Of a stretch of 64,000 bases of DNA, positions 31,869 through 44,763 are shown one piece after another. The notes beneath the pieces were generated by a model that worked only from the letters and a program-made list of their open reading frames with translations, made no database searches and was not told the origin of the DNA. The position numbers and the translations under genes were made by a program. Source of the stretch: Ehretia macrophylla (Eukaryota; Streptophyta; Magnoliopsida; Boraginales; Ehretiaceae); the NCBI GenBank assembly GCA_037974665.1, contig CM075764.1, positions 83,289,825-83,353,824 on the forward strand. The letters are read 5' to 3'. How positions within the stretch are numbered: position 1 is the stretch's first letter; each line of letters starts with the position of its first letter.

Positions 31869-34850
31869 TTATAATTTAGAATAAATGCCAGCGCTTAACC
31901 CTGTAAAGAACTTCCCAGTTGGCAGTTTTTCAGGTGGAAATAGAGCCAAACTCGCACCAAACTGCGCTGCTGCATCAGCAGTGTGCTTACCCTTACCACG
32001 AGTCATAGAAGTCTGCGTGAAGCCAGGACAAAAGCAATTAACACTTAGCCCACTACCTTGGCAACGCTTAGCTAAGACCCTTGAATACGCATTAAGTGCA
32101 AGCTTTGATACAGCATAATCTGTCCACACTTCTGGCCATCCTTGGCTTTTCCACGTCCCGCTCTTCACGTTTTCGATAAATTTACTAACCATGTGCTCAA
32201 TTTGCTTCTCTGATAAATTTTCTTCATCCAGAAGCATCTCTCTTAGGGTTGGATTTTTTAACTTCTGCGTGCAATATTTATATAATCCATAATCAGTCAT
32301 TTTCATAGTAAACAAAGCACCTATAATCAGACTTAGTTAGGTAATGGACTACTTACGCGTTCATCTAGTGGCATACTTTTGGAGCATATATGATTAATAA
32401 ATTTAGTATCAAAAGCCACTGTATCCAAGTAGATGATTGGTGGAATATTGTATATATATAGGGGGCAGACCTATGTGTGTTCAACTTTAAAAAAAAAAAA
32501 AAAAAAAAAAAAATCTGGTTTTTTTATATTTAAAAATTATTATATTAAATATTTTCGTTGTATGATGATACACCTTAACTTCTCTCACAACACGAGTGCA
32601 TCCTTAACTTTAGATGTCTTAGCCATCACTGTATATATACCATGTTCGAAAGCTACTGGAAGTATAGAAAAATCATATAATATAATACAAAGTCGTGTTA
32701 TGGAGGCTTAATGCGTCTCGTGCTCCTAATTGTAATAATAAGGTGTGAATAAATTATTACTTGGAAAGAAAAGTATCTTACATTTAGTAATCCAAGCCTG
32801 GAGCTGACATTAAGAATTCGACTTGTCGAAGAGGAGCGCCGAAACATGGGCAAGAGGGCCTCAATTAGCAATTTTGGTCCAAAAAAGTTGGTCTTCATCA
32901 CTGTTTCTGCATGCTCCACGGAGTTCTCATTAATTTCATTGAATGACACAGCTGCGTTGTTAACCTGAAAGAAAGTTTGAGAGATACTTAGTGCCTAGTT
33001 ATCTGAAATCAAACCCCTAAATAATGTACGCAACTAGATAATTCAGTGACCTTGAGATATTCCACATTATATAAAATGGTAGTGAAATACAATTAATATA
33101 AATATAAACCTTGAAATTAACAAAAGCTAAAGTTGTAATATCATAACATAAGTAATTATATTAAACGCCAAATATTTGTTAACAATACTGATGCACTTTC
33201 CGGCTGAATTTGGTTATAAAGATGAAAAAGAATTCAAGCTTTTCATAGTTGTATCATGCAATATATGATGATTAAAAGAAAATGCAAAGTCGTGTTTGTT
33301 TATATGAGTTACAAAGTAGGGACACTTGAGAAAAATGAAAACACTATGAGAAGTTAGCATTATTAAGCAAGGGTAGAGACACTACTATATTTTAATTCTC
33401 TTACAACACTCTAATTGAAAAATAAAATAAAAAAAGTTGGATTATGTGCCTCATTACAATGGAAAATTGTCATATAAACTAAAACTATTTGCATCAGTTT
33501 TATGTAATTTTTACGGTTAATTTTTTTTCACTTTTTATTAATAATATTTCATGTAATTGCTTTTTCGTAATGATTTTAAAATTATAGTTTAATTGTAATA
33601 GTTTTTAAGACGTTGTATATTACTTACAAAAAATTGTGGTAGTAAAAAATTTGTAACATGACCATATGCAAATGCCAAAGTCATTTTCAAGAATTTTTAA
33701 CTTTTTGTAATAATTTTAATAAATCAAAAATGTGGTATTGAAAAATCAAGAAACGGTTTTTTTATAGTGATCAGATGGTTTTCATCAGATTCACACCTTA
33801 TGGTTTTCATCAGATTCACACCTTATTTGTATATAATATTTTGTACAACCTAGAAAATCCTTAGAGATTCACATTTTTGCTCTTTCATAATATTATCATG
33901 ACAATCATGAATTTCAAACACCAAAGCAACGCGGAATATGTTCTGGGCATAGGCCAACCATATTTGACGGCACTGAGATCGAAATTTGTACGATTATGTT
34001 TTATAACAAATTTTTCTTTTTTTTTTTACGTCAAATATTAATTCTTGATAGACAATTAATTAATGTGCTGCATTTAATACACCGCAGTTTAACTCAGGCT
34101 TGAATCAAAGTTATTGTAGTAAATCAATACTAGTATGAAGAACTCACAAGGATATCCCACACGCCAAAAGACTGTTTGAACCAGGAAACAAAGGCTTTGA
34201 TGGAATTAGCGTCTGATACATCAAGGCGAAAGAAATGAACTTGAAGGCCAAGACTCTTGAGTGATTCAACTGCATACATCCCCTTTGCATCATCTCTTGC
34301 CGTCAAAATTACAGTCAGTCCAAGTTCCGCAAAGCGTTTAACAAGTGCAAAACCAATCCCCTTGTTTGCTCCGGTGACTATGGCGATTGTGTCCTTGGAC
34401 CACCACCTGGCATGTGCCGTGCAAAACGATTTCATTATGAGGCATATATAGATGAATGATTAACACTATGTTAATCTCAGATAAGAAAACCCGCTTGAGA
34501 GAAGCTGGAATGGTTCTTGGTGGATGCAAGACTTGGGAACTCTGGAATTCATATGCAAGATGAGCCTACAGGAGTACCAATCAGCCCGTAGGATGAGGGA
34601 CTAGTTGGTGTATGATCAGTCATGCCAACAGGATGATAGACTTGAATATTCTTAATACGTTATTATATAATGACACAAATTCAATAATAATAAACTATTT
34701 ATGCAGTTATTGTAAAACATGCAAGCCTAATGACTTGGTGCACATAATGTTCATGAAATAATGAAAGAGAAAGAGATAATTGAGAGATTAATACTTAGTT
34801 GCGGAAGGCGAAGGAGAAATAGGAATGAGGTATGACTCCCTTGACGCCAT
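31869..34850 (-). CDS. Short-chain dehydrogenase/reductase, neomenthol dehydrogenase/salutaridine reductase-like
   Basis: A four-exon model on the minus strand: 34850-34795, 34406-34148, 32964-32782 and 32264-31869 (stop included). All introns have GT...AG ends, and the model gives 297 residues, the usual size for this family. The NAD(P)H-binding TGANKGIG is at residues 30-37, NNAA at 107-110, VSS with the catalytic Ser at about 159-160, and Y-AVS-K at 216-220. The 57-residue gap between Ser and Tyr reflects the insertion typical of monomeric plant reductases of the menthone/salutaridine/carbonyl reductase type. The enzyme would reduce a ketone or aldehyde with NADPH in the cytosol; the substrate cannot be told. 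Exon 1 (MASRESYLIPISPSPSAT) is chosen because splicing restores the family's K-WWSKDT junction and a TATA box lies upstream; an ATG at 34435 is the alternative. No inactivating mutation is seen. Confidence 0.85.
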
Positions 34851-34902
34851 CGCAAGGGATGTTGAAATTCCAACTTGGGCAGGGGGAGAAGTTCCGAAGC
34901 AA

Positions 34903-34910
34903 TTATATAA
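34903..34910 (-). promoter_or_regulatory. Candidate TATA box of the SDR gene
   Basis: The minus strand reads TTATATAATT about 55-60 bases before the proposed ATG at 34850. This leaves room for a 5' UTR of some 25 bases. It supports the upstream exon 1 over the internal ATG. Confidence 0.5.
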
Positions 34911-35450
34911 GTAGAAGGATAAGATATATAAAGATTGGTGAATAATGAGTGCATCATTTAATATAAGGGGGCGTGCCAGTTAGTTTTCTCTTATAAATCC
35001 ACTTCGTGCTTCATAAACACCAAAGAAGAAATAAAGTAACATGCATGGCAAACGCATGGAATTGTTCAACTTTTGAAAAAGTTGAAGGGAATCTGAGGTC
35101 ACCTTCCAATGGGATTTTAGCTGCATGTGCATCACAGCCTTCGTTTCTTTAGACTTTCAGTTCTGACTCGCGTCATCCACGTCCGTGCTTCATTTTTGAA
35201 TTCTTCCGGTAACTTATAAAGAAGATTCAATACTAGTGACTTTGTTGCATGAATAGTCTATTGTATAATTTTCAAAGGTAAAAGAGACATTCTTGAGGTA
35301 TCCGATATAGGAATTATTCTATGGTCCATTCTAAAATTTATGCAAATTTCTGCGGTTATTTGAATTTATCAAAATGACCTAATAATAAAAATTTATCTGT
35401 AAGCACACCAAATATTTTCATCGTTGCCAATTTGTTTCAAGTAAGTAAAA
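34911..35450. other. Upstream region of SDR gene, no gene seen
   Basis: Non-repetitive sequence that should include the SDR promoter. I recognise no further coding exon or specific cis-element in it. Confidence 0.4.
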
Positions 35451-35850
35451 CACTACCAAAACAACTTCATTGACAAAAGGGTCTAGGCACAATAAAGGGA
35501 CGAAAATCGTCTGTCGCTAAAATTATCATCGCCAATTTGTTGTGTCATCGCCAATTCTTCTCCTTTGGCGATGGATTTTAGTCCATCTCCAAAATCCAAC
35601 TCCAAACCGTCACTAATCACATTCCATCTCCAAATCATCTTTACAAAATTGTCACCTTCACACCGTTGCCAATAAAATTCATCTCCAATTCGTCTCCAAC
35701 CACATTTCATCTCTAAACCGTCTCCAATCATATTTCGTCTCTAAATCGTCTCTAATTATTTCAGTCTCCAAATTATCTCCAACCATATTCCGTCTCCAAA
35801 AATTGTCATTTCCAAACCATTACCAAAATCTAAAATTTTAAAAGAAAAAC
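35451..35850 (+). mobile_element. CACTA-type element 5' end
   Basis: It begins CACTACCAAAACAAC, a standard CACTA terminal repeat. Dense short repeats follow: CATCTCCAA / CGTCTCCAA / CGTCTCTAA with their inverse (near 35505-35810), in the manner of subterminal repeats. The matching right terminus (TTG...TAGTG) was not found before LTR B3 homology begins at about 36416, so it is truncated or chimeric. The apparent minus-strand frame here is made of these repeats. Confidence 0.6.
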
Positions 35851-35915
35851 CCTCAAATCATGATGAAACTACAAAAAATCATATATTTATCTAAATCTAT
35901 CACTTATACATACAA

Positions 35916-35950
<35 letters not shown>

Positions 35951-36070
35951 AAATATATTTACATATATGAAAGGACAATAAATAAATAAATAAAGCTGAA
36001 ATTTTTTTTTAAAACTTAAAATCATGATAGAACTACAAAAAAAATATATATTTTTCTAAATCTATCACTT

Positions 36071-36139
<69 letters not shown>

Positions 36140-36370
36140 ATATATTTACATATATGAAAGGATTTTTTTAATTTAAAAAAAATTAAAATCATGATAGAAC
36201 TACAAAAAATATATATATTTACCTAAATCTATCACTTATACATCTATATAAACAATATATATATATATAAATATGAAAGAAAAACAAAAATAAATCTGAA
36301 ATTTCTTTTTAAAAAACCCTAAACTCATGATAAAACTACAAAAAATCATATATTTACCTAAATCTATCAC

Positions 36371-36410
<40 letters not shown>
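35851..36410. repeat. Four-copy AT-rich tandem repeat with (TA)n/(CA)n tracts
   Basis: A unit of roughly 110-170 bp occurs four times. It contains ATCATGATRAAACTACAAAA followed by a CTAAATCTATCACTTA block and then a (TA)n and/or (CA)n tract. The blocks start near 35857, 36022, 36188 and 36326. Length differences come mostly from the microsatellite tracts, for example (TA)n at 36078-36126 and (CA)n at 36372-36407. Confidence 0.8.
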
Positions 36411-36412
<2 letters not shown>

Positions 36413-39283
36413 CGAAATTTGCTAAAATTTGCTAAAATTCTAAAAGGGAGTTTTCATAAAAAGATAATATAGGTACAATTGAATGTTAGATTAGGTGCCT
36501 CCTATGCGGGGAAGTATTTTTGGTGCTATCGTAGCATTGAATTGAGGGGCGGTTAGGGTAGCTGTAGTTAAAAGTGACTCAGGGTCTTCCTAAGCTTTTG
36601 TCTTAAAAACGAGTTTTTTGAGCTTGAGTATGTGTCTTTTAGTTTCCTTAGAGATGTAGGATAGTTGGTTTGTGGAAATTATGCCTTTAATTTCATATAG
36701 GAGTAAAATTTCTTTAGTTGACAAAGGGAAAAATATTGAAGTTAGGGTTTTATAGCTAATAATTGGCTTGTAGTTAATTATTAAAGTGTTAAATTGCATT
36801 TGTATAGCTTGTGTAATCTATTAGTGAAGTTCATAAATTGAATGACTTGACTATTTTGTTGGAATATGACTATATCTTGTGTACATTGTTATATTGCTTG
36901 TTGAAACTTCTTATGTGTTAATAAGTTGAGCTACTTGTGTAATGGACATTTAGTTTATATGTTAAGTGAAATTTTGATTAATTATAGTTAGCTTAACTTT
37001 ATATATTAGTAAATGTTTCTATGTTGTTACAAGGCTATGTGTGGTTACTAAAGAACTTGAAGTATTCTTGAGTCAAGTGAAATTATGAATGGTTGCAAAT
37101 AGAATATTAGATTGTATTGTGTAGTGTATGAACTATGAAATGAATATGAGTATATCTCATTAATTGTCTTGATTACCTAGTCATTTTGATTGAAGAGAAG
37201 GTTAATGGCTAATCAATTAAAGTTAACTCTATGTTATTAACTATTAAGAATTCTATGATGTTAAAATGTATTTGGTTAGAGTGATAAAGAATTTTAGCTT
37301 AGAGTTTTAAACTAATAATGGTAGGAACATTAGTGAGCTTGTAAACTTGTGTATTGTGATCCTAGTTCAAAGTGGCAACTAATAATGTTGGAAACACTAG
37401 TTAGCTAGGTAACTTGCTTTCTTGTACTCTTTTTCTTTAGTGCAAAATTATTGTGTTTATGTGTGATATAGTGTTTTATGCGTTGGCTAAAAACGTAATT
37501 ATAGTTAATTTACTCTTACCTTAATTCTTAAGTGTAATGCTTCTACCTTTGAGTTGTTTAACCTTGTGTTTTATGTGTTGTACCATGCTATTAGATAATC
37601 AAGAGAATTAAAGATATGTAAATGTAGCTTTTAATTTTAGCCTGAGGATAAATGACTCTGATTGATAAGTTATTCTTAGTGAGAGATAAGGAGTTATTAG
37701 ATGTAATGAGCTGATTGTTAATCAAATATTAACGTGTGTTATGTGTTGTTTACAATGCTCTAAGAACTAGTTTATGGTTAGCTGAGTATCCTTGAGTTTC
37801 CAAAGGATTTTATGAACTTGTGAATTGGTGTTTTGTGAATAGACTTGGTATAATCAATTGCTAAAGGATATACTTATATGAAACTAGGGTTTATACTTCC
37901 GAGCTAATTCCAGGAAGGTTGGGGTAAATCTACCTTTTCTCTTGCATATGTAGCCTGATCCAAGGTGAGGGACTTGCATTATATTTGTATTTTTAGTTTT
38001 GGCTATGCTTGTGTAACGTATTGGTTAGTTGATATATAGTGTTCCCACTTATATGAATTGTCAATGCTTATGTATATGTTATTTATTATGCAATTGTCTT
38101 CATGTATTACTTGGAATTTAAAGAATATTGCATATATGATCGCTTGAGTTATAAGTTATTTCCTATTGATTGTAATTCATGTGCGGGGGCAACCTACTTT
38201 GTTGTCCCTCATTTCTGCGCTTATTGGCTTTTATTGTTATATTGTTTTATCACTGTTTTCTATAGTTTCGTTTCGATGGTTGTGCAACCTCATCGTCGCG
38301 GCGGAAGCGATGGCCTCGCTGGGCGGCATCGGGCTTGCCAGTATTGGTAGCCTTAGCTCCATTTGCTATTCTCTCATTCACTTGGTCCGGAGATTGTCAG
38401 GGGATGTTGGGTCGTAGGTTTGGGTACATTCGGAGTACCCATTGGTATAAAGGGATGCAGGCATAACGAATTCGAGTTCGTGGTTTGTGATTCAAAGAGT
38501 TGGAGTGATAAGGGTTATCGCAATGTATCCTTTTTAAAATGTGTGGTGTTTCATAATTTAATTGCTTCTTTACTATATAATTGCTATCTTTTGTGACTAA
38601 CTGTTGCATTGCATGAAAAGTTCTTCGAAAGCCTCCCCGATTAACTGTTTTCCTCCCTCACTGAGTATACATGTATTGTATGCTCATCCCTCTTTCTAAC
38701 ACTTCCAGGTTTAGTACGAAGCAGTTGAAGGACCTTCAAGCTGTTTGGATTTCTGTGCATTGAAGTGTTGCTTGCTCATGATAGTACAATTTGCAAAGTA
38801 GAAGTCTTGTGTGTATTTGGTTCATATTGTGAAGGATTGTAATAGATAGTTTAATGATTGTATGATGGGATAATTGTAGTAGTATGTAATAAGTTAAGCT
38901 TTACTTTATTGCTTAGTAGGTTGCATGCTTGCATGATTTGGATGGTTGGCAGACTTAATTCATAAGAAAGATAGATAGAGAATATTATAGTGGTATGATA
39001 AGCGAATTTATAAACTTAGACTTTCTATAGTTACTGAGTGTATGCTTGTATGACTTCAATGTTGGGTTCCAAGGCTCGGATGGCTTTAAGGAGTTTGTTG
39101 TATGAGATAATAGTAGAAGTTGGGAATTACGGAGAATGTTGGACTTTGGTTTTGAGGTTATAATTCCTTGTACAGGTTTTGGTTTGTCCTATAACAGGGG
39201 AGACTTCGTCTGTCTTCCCTTATTTTTCATGACCTCGGATATTAGATTGCGGCCCCGGTCTCGTGAGGGATAATGGTATTACA
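36411..39283 (+). repeat. Gypsy LTR, group B (B3), 5'-truncated
   Basis: Homology to B1 begins at about 36416 (CTAAAAGGGAGTTTTCAT and the TTAGATTAGGTGCCTCC block correspond to 11070-11135) and ends GGGATAATGGTATTACA at 39283. The LTR start and donor-like site are missing. It has GGGGGCAAC-CTACTTT-GTTGTCCC (38184-38208), a GTATCC box (38526), TCACTGAGTATACatgtattGTATGCTCA (38658-38685) and TTCCAG/G (38703-38708). No TSD can be tested. Confidence 0.75.
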
Positions 39284-40267
39284 GAATGTGTATATGTGTT
39301 ATATGTTATATGTATTAATGTGTATATGTGTTATATGTTATATGCATTAATGTGATACGATACGTGGTTGCAACCAAACAACTGCAGTTGGTTCGTGTCA
39401 CCCTGGGCGGCATCAGGCTTGTCAGGCGATGACCCGACCACCGATGTAATAATCCTTATCCCGAATAGATTGGGCGGAGTACATCCATGAGGGACTAGGT
39501 CATAGGTTGAGTCAGCATACCCGATGGTACTGCTTGGTGTATTGGGGAAAGATGTTCGCGATGGTGTATAGGGTTTAGCATCAACAGAACGAGAGTATCC
39601 ATTTTAAATGTGTTTACTTTATTAATGCGTATTCTTTATGAAAGTTATTTTTCTTGAATTAATGCGTATTCTTTATGAAAATTACTTTTCTTACATTGTT
39701 ATTTTATTGCTTATTAATTGCCTTGTCGTGCATAGCATGGTTTCGAAAGAATAAAATAATTTTTAAAACTCCCTACATTTTTCTCCCTCACTGAGCTATG
39801 TGTCAGTTAGCTCACCCTATTTTCCAACCTTTCAGGTGAACCAAACCTAGCTTACGTGGAATATATGGGCCCGGACAATGTGGACAAGCCCGAGGCTTGA
39901 TACTTGTTGATGTTATTTGTAAATATGTTAATAGTTTACTTCGTGTCTTGAGGACTCTTAATGTATTTTGCTAGATAGTTGTCTTATAGTTTAGAGGATT
40001 GAGTTGTATAGTTATTTTTAAACTCTTGGTGTGTAATTTTGAACCCTTGTATTGTAACTTGATGCAGAGTGTAGTGAGACAGACGGCAGGGTACTTAGAA
40101 TGTATGTGAATGGCTTATATATGACCGGTTGTGGGTTATATGCTGTTGTGGCAAGTTTCTGTATGCAAGTTTATATTCGGGCTAGTGGCTAGATACAAAC
40201 GGTACCATGCCAAATTTCTGTAGCGTCTCGACTTGGATCCTAGAAGGGGTCGAGTTGGGGCGTTACA
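39284..40267 (+). repeat. Gypsy LTR, group A (A3), 3' part only
   Basis: The sequence from about 39360 aligns with the 3' third of LTR group A and ends GAGTTGGGGCGTTACA. It has CCCTGGGCGGCATCAGGCTT (39402-39421), a GTATCC box (39595), the TCACTGAGCT...AGCTCACC hairpin (39786-39815), CTTTCAG/G (39829-39836) and a following short frame ending KPEA-stop at 39900. A 32-bp tandem repeat (unit TGTGTATATGTG... ATTAA) lies at 39286-39353 at its left edge, next to the end of B3. Confidence 0.7.
39286..39353. repeat. 32-bp tandem repeat, two copies
   Basis: Two consecutive 32-bp units beginning AATGTGTATATGTGTTATAT differ at one base and are followed by the start of a third. They mark the junction between LTR B3 and truncated LTR A3. 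Confidence 0.9.
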
Positions 40268-41241
40268 GTAGTCATGCCAATACACCGACAAGCCCGATGC
40301 TGCTTAGAATGACACGATGCTACCATGCCTCGCTTAACATTCACATACGCATTCAATCACTTAATCACACATTCACTTAATTTCGAGAAGACAACAAAGT
40401 AGGTTGCCCCTCAACACATTTAACATTTAATCAACACTTCAACAATACCTAACAACAACATTTATTAGGTAACAAAGTAGGTTACCCAACCATTTGCAAC
40501 ACCTTTAAACATTTCCAACAACACTTGAGCATTTCCATAACTAACTTCAATAAAACATAACTCAACAACATTAAACATCTTGCATATAATCATCAATTTA
40601 CCAACTTATAAAGTCATACAAGTGCACAATCTTTGCACAATCAATACATTAGCCAACTAGGATGCAATATAAGTGCAAAACATCAGCAAAACCAAGCATA
40701 GATCAAGGTTAATAGGCAAAATACACAAAATGCACCTTTATTGGAATTTTTGGAAAATTCACATAAATGCCACCAAAATCCACCAAAATTGCACCGAATC
40801 CATAAAATTATGCTATGAACATATATATATGCAATTGAGCTTCATATCTAAGTTAGGAACAAGAATTAATCTCATAGCTAGCTACAATTTCAACCTACAA
40901 CACTTTATAGCTAGCATTTTACATTTGATGGTTCATTCAATCTATAATGCATATATGTTACTCTCAAAGCACCACTTAGCAAGATATACATGCACAATTA
41001 ACAAATATAACACCATTACATAGATTCATAACAAACTAGCAAACTTCAAACTTTGGGATTTGAAAACACCTCACCATTTTTGAAGATTAAAGCAAGAACA
41101 AACAAGGTTGTGCAAGGAATAAGCAAAATCCACTTCCAATTTGGCCCAAAATACAAGCTTTCTTCTCCAATTTCTCTCTAAACCTCAAACCCTAGGTTTT
41201 TCTAATTTTCTTTCTTTTTTTGACCTTTGGCCGATTTTGGC

Positions 41242-43305
41242 TGTAATACCTATGCCAGAGGCGAATCGAAATAAATTGATGATTTTTAGGAAATGACCTA
41301 TTAATGATTAAAAAGGTAATAAGTGGTGCGAAATGTGTCAAAATGATGTCGAGACATTTCAGTGGATGTCGAATTGAATTAAATAAGTTTTACTCGGAAG
41401 ATACGAATCAGTTTTGGGCCAACTTCGGAATTAAAATTGCACCAATTGGGAAAAAGTTAGGTGACAAATTATATATGATTGGAAATCTCTACGAGTCTAG
41501 TTTTTAACGCTTCAAATAGTTTGTGATTGGAGTTTTCTAAAAGAAGTTATGGTCGTTTCGTAAAATATGTCGGAGCTACGCGGGAATTTGACAACATTTG
41601 ATATTTTGACCAAGCTTTACCAAGACCACTTATATTGACCACTTGACCATTTGACCATTATATTTTTAGGAAAACAAAGCCAAGCAAGCCAAAAATAAGA
41701 GAGAAAATTGGATGAAGAGAAAAAATGGGAAAAAGCTAAGGTTTGTCCAAAATTTGAAAAAGAAGAAGAAGATTGAGGCAATTGGAACCAAATTGGAGCT
41801 AGCAATTGCACAATCTAAGCCTATTCTACCTATTTCTTGTATTTTCTTCAAAGAAAGGTGATGGGTTTTTCCAAATAAAAGTTTTAAAGTTGCATTATTG
41901 GTCATGGATTCATGTTATTGTGTTGTATTTGTTGATTATGCATGTTTATTTTGCTTAGTAGTGGCTAGAGAACAACATATATGCTAGATAGCTTGAATGA
42001 ACCATTAATTTTTATATGCTAGCTTTAGAGTGTGTAGATGAATTTATAGTTTAGATATGTAGTTAATTTTCATTCATAGCCTAGATGTGTAGTTTATATG
42101 CATAAATATGTGTTCATAACATGTTTTAAAGGTTTGGAAGCAATATTGGTGATTGAATGTGGAAAATGGTGTTTGCTGAAATTTTTTGGGAAAAATGTGA
42201 ACAGTGGTTTTTGGGTGATTTTAATGCTTAAATAAACATAATTTCATAGTTTGAGAGCAATTTTGGTGAATTTTAATGGCATTTGAGTGAATTTTTCAGA
42301 AATTCTAGCAAAGGTGCACTTTGGAGATTTTGCTTGTGAAACTTGTTTTAAGCTTGGTTTTGCCAATGTGTTGCACTTATAATGTATTATAGTTGGTATA
42401 TATATGGGTGGTGTAGAGATTGAACATTTACATTGCTTGTAAATGGGTTAAAAGTTGGTGTATATGTTGCTAAAAGATAAATTAAAGTGTTGTTGAATTC
42501 TAGTTTGTTCAATGTATTGCTAAGCTTGAATGGTGTCAAATGTAATTGGAATGAGTTGGAATAAATGTGGCTAGAAGTTGGATTAAGTGTGGTTTGAATT
42601 CTATTTTGTAGAAGGTGTGATTATCTTTTAGTGTGGTACATAATGTGTTGGGAGTTTGTTAATGATTGGTGTTATTGAATGCTTGGCCATTGGATTGCTG
42701 GGTGATAATAAACGTTTAGTGGTCCTTATGGTCTAATGGTGATTAATGCTTAGTATATGAGTGTTAGTATGGTCTAAGAATAGTCAATGATTGGAGACCT
42801 CTAATGTTTGGAGTTATTTGTGTTTACTAGTTAATTGGTTATTAAATGGTTGAGGAAGTGCCTAAGTGCTTGTGGTTAGGTGTTGTAAATGAGTCAAAGT
42901 GTTGAAAGGTGTTGTTAAAGTGTTGAGTTGCATGTTAATGAATCCTAGTTGGAAATAAGTGGTAAGGTGCAATGATTGTTAGGTGGAATAAATGCGAAGG
43001 GAAATTGAAGGTTTAAGGGGAATGATGGTAAGGTGTTTTCATGCTACTTCCTTAATACTTGCAAACTCCATTTAAACTATAGTCATGTCATTTTTATCGA
43101 ATAAAAGTACATTTAAATGTTTTCATGAAAATAATAGTGTAAGTGTACAAGTTTTCCAAAATGCCATGATTTCTTGCATATCGGGTATTGCGGCCTACTT
43201 TGTCGCATACTAAGTGTTTCCATGAAATGAGATGTTAATTGTGATTACGTGTTAAATGTTAAAGTGTTAAGTGTTGAAATGTTAATTGTTGCAGTATTAA
43301 AGTGC

Positions 43306-43348
<43 letters not shown>

Positions 43349-44277
43349 TGTAAGGCAAGGATTACCATGTTCTATCTCCTATCCTTCATGGATGGTGTAT
43401 GGAGTGTATTCATAGGGTATAGGTACTGTTTGTGGGCATGGTAGGGTTGTGTCACCTCGGGCGGTATCGAACTTGTCGGGTTGCATTGGCACGACTACCA
43501 TGTTCTATCCCCTATTTCTCATGGACGGGGCATGTCATGAGGAAAGGGTTTAGGTACATCTGGATTGCATCAGTGGGAGAGATAAGGGATCGGTTGAGTT
43601 CGAAATGTGTATATGGGCGGCATCAATAAATGACAAGTGTATCCTTTCTTGAATGTTATATAGCTTTGATATTACTTGAGTTATTGCCTTTAAGTGCTTA
43701 ATGTCTATATAATGTTTCAAATGAGTATTAATTGTCTTTAATTGCTCAGTGAATGCATATAGTTTAAGTGTACGTTTTTTAAAAGGTTTTCAAAGTTAAA
43801 ATATTTTTCAAAACCTTCTTTTATTTCCCCCTCCCCTCACTGAGTTGGTGGTAACTCACCCCATTTCCTAACAACATTTCAGGTGGAACCGAGCTAGAGC
43901 CTCGAAGGGATTGGAAGGGATTACTATGCTTGTCCTGCTTCGGATGATGTTTTATTATTTGTAGAATTTATGTAGATTATGTAATATTGGAGATTATTAT
44001 TGAGATGTTTTTTGGAGTACTAAAGAATTGAAATGAAGGTTTAATGTAATGAATTCTTGAATGTACTTGAGAAGGTTTAGTCTAGTTGCTCTGATATACT
44101 ATTTTATGAATATTAGTAAGCGGGCTATTGTATTGTGCCTTAGCGGACTTAGGAGAAGTGATCTTCTTAAGTCCGTGGCATCACGATCCCAGGTTGTTCA
44201 GTGTCTTTGTAGGCTTGGATATTAATTTCTATCTTTATGGTATCAGAGACTGTACTAATGAAAATGGGGTCGTGACA
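41242..44277 (+). repeat. Solo LTR, group D (D5), TSD TTGGC
   Basis: It starts TGTAATACCTATGCCAGAGG and ends AAAATGGGGTCGTGACA (3,036 bp), flanked on both sides by TTGGC (41237-41241 and 44278-44282). Module marks are AAAG/GTGATGG (41854-41863), TGCGGC-CTACTTT-GTCGCA (43189-43207), CATGGTAG...CTACCATG (43438-43502), a GTATCC box (43638), TCACTGAGTT...AACTCACC (43836-43860) and TTTCAG/G (43877-43882). A (TA)n(GT)n tract is at 43305-43348. It is inserted in LTR D4. Confidence 0.93.
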
Positions 44278-44583
44278 TTGGCTCTAGCTTTTCTTTTGTT
44301 TTTGTACTTTGTTATATTATATGTAATGGTCAAATGGCAAGGTCAAAGGTAGATGAAATATCTAAAGGCTAAACAACCACTTATGCAATGCCTTTCATTA
44401 TAATTACATGTATGTCCTATTAGGCAAAATATCTAAAGTGTTGAAAAACTACTAATTCATTAACAATTTAATAATGATGACCTTGTCCTAGTTTGCCAAA
44501 TAAAATAAAATTTCAATTAAATTCACATACACATGAAATCTAAATGCACATTTTTACCTACCAATAATAAATAAATCACTTAA

Positions 44584-44763
44584 GAGCATTGAAATATCTC
44601 ACTTTAATTTTCACACTCAAATACCACTTCTTACGTGGATGCTTAGTTGGCATGTTAAAATAACTAACTTTTTGATTTCTCTCTCCTCTTTTAATGCCAA
44701 CTAAGCATACACATGGGAAGTGGTATTTGAGTGTGAAAATTAAAGTAGTATATAGCATTTCTC
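44584..44763. mobile_element. MULE-type MITE, 9-bp TSD ATCACTTAA
   Basis: A 180-bp element with terminal inverted repeats of about 70 bp. Both ends start GAG, and the shared CTTTAATTTTCACACTCAAA block continues into TACCACTTC and the GCTTAGTTGGCAT block. ATCACTTAA is duplicated at 44575-44583 and 44764-44772. The empty site exists once in the related LTR D6 (TTAAGTGAT at 54810-54818), which confirms the insertion. A 9-bp TSD and no coding capacity fit a Mutator-derived MITE. Confidence 0.92.

Noticed and set aside
34130..34529. Alternative start and antisense frames at the SDR first exons
   Set aside because: The plus-strand frame is a shadow. The internal ATG at 34435 gives a less family-like N-terminus than the spliced exon at 34850, though it is kept as an alternative.
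35483..35731. Minus-strand frame of 82 codons
   Set aside because: Made of CACTA subterminal repeats; the periodic amino acids reflect the DNA repeats.
38102..38609. Overlapping frames on both strands
   Set aside because: They lie across the conserved LTR module of B3; structured-RNA-like sequence, and no homologous frame in B1 or B2.
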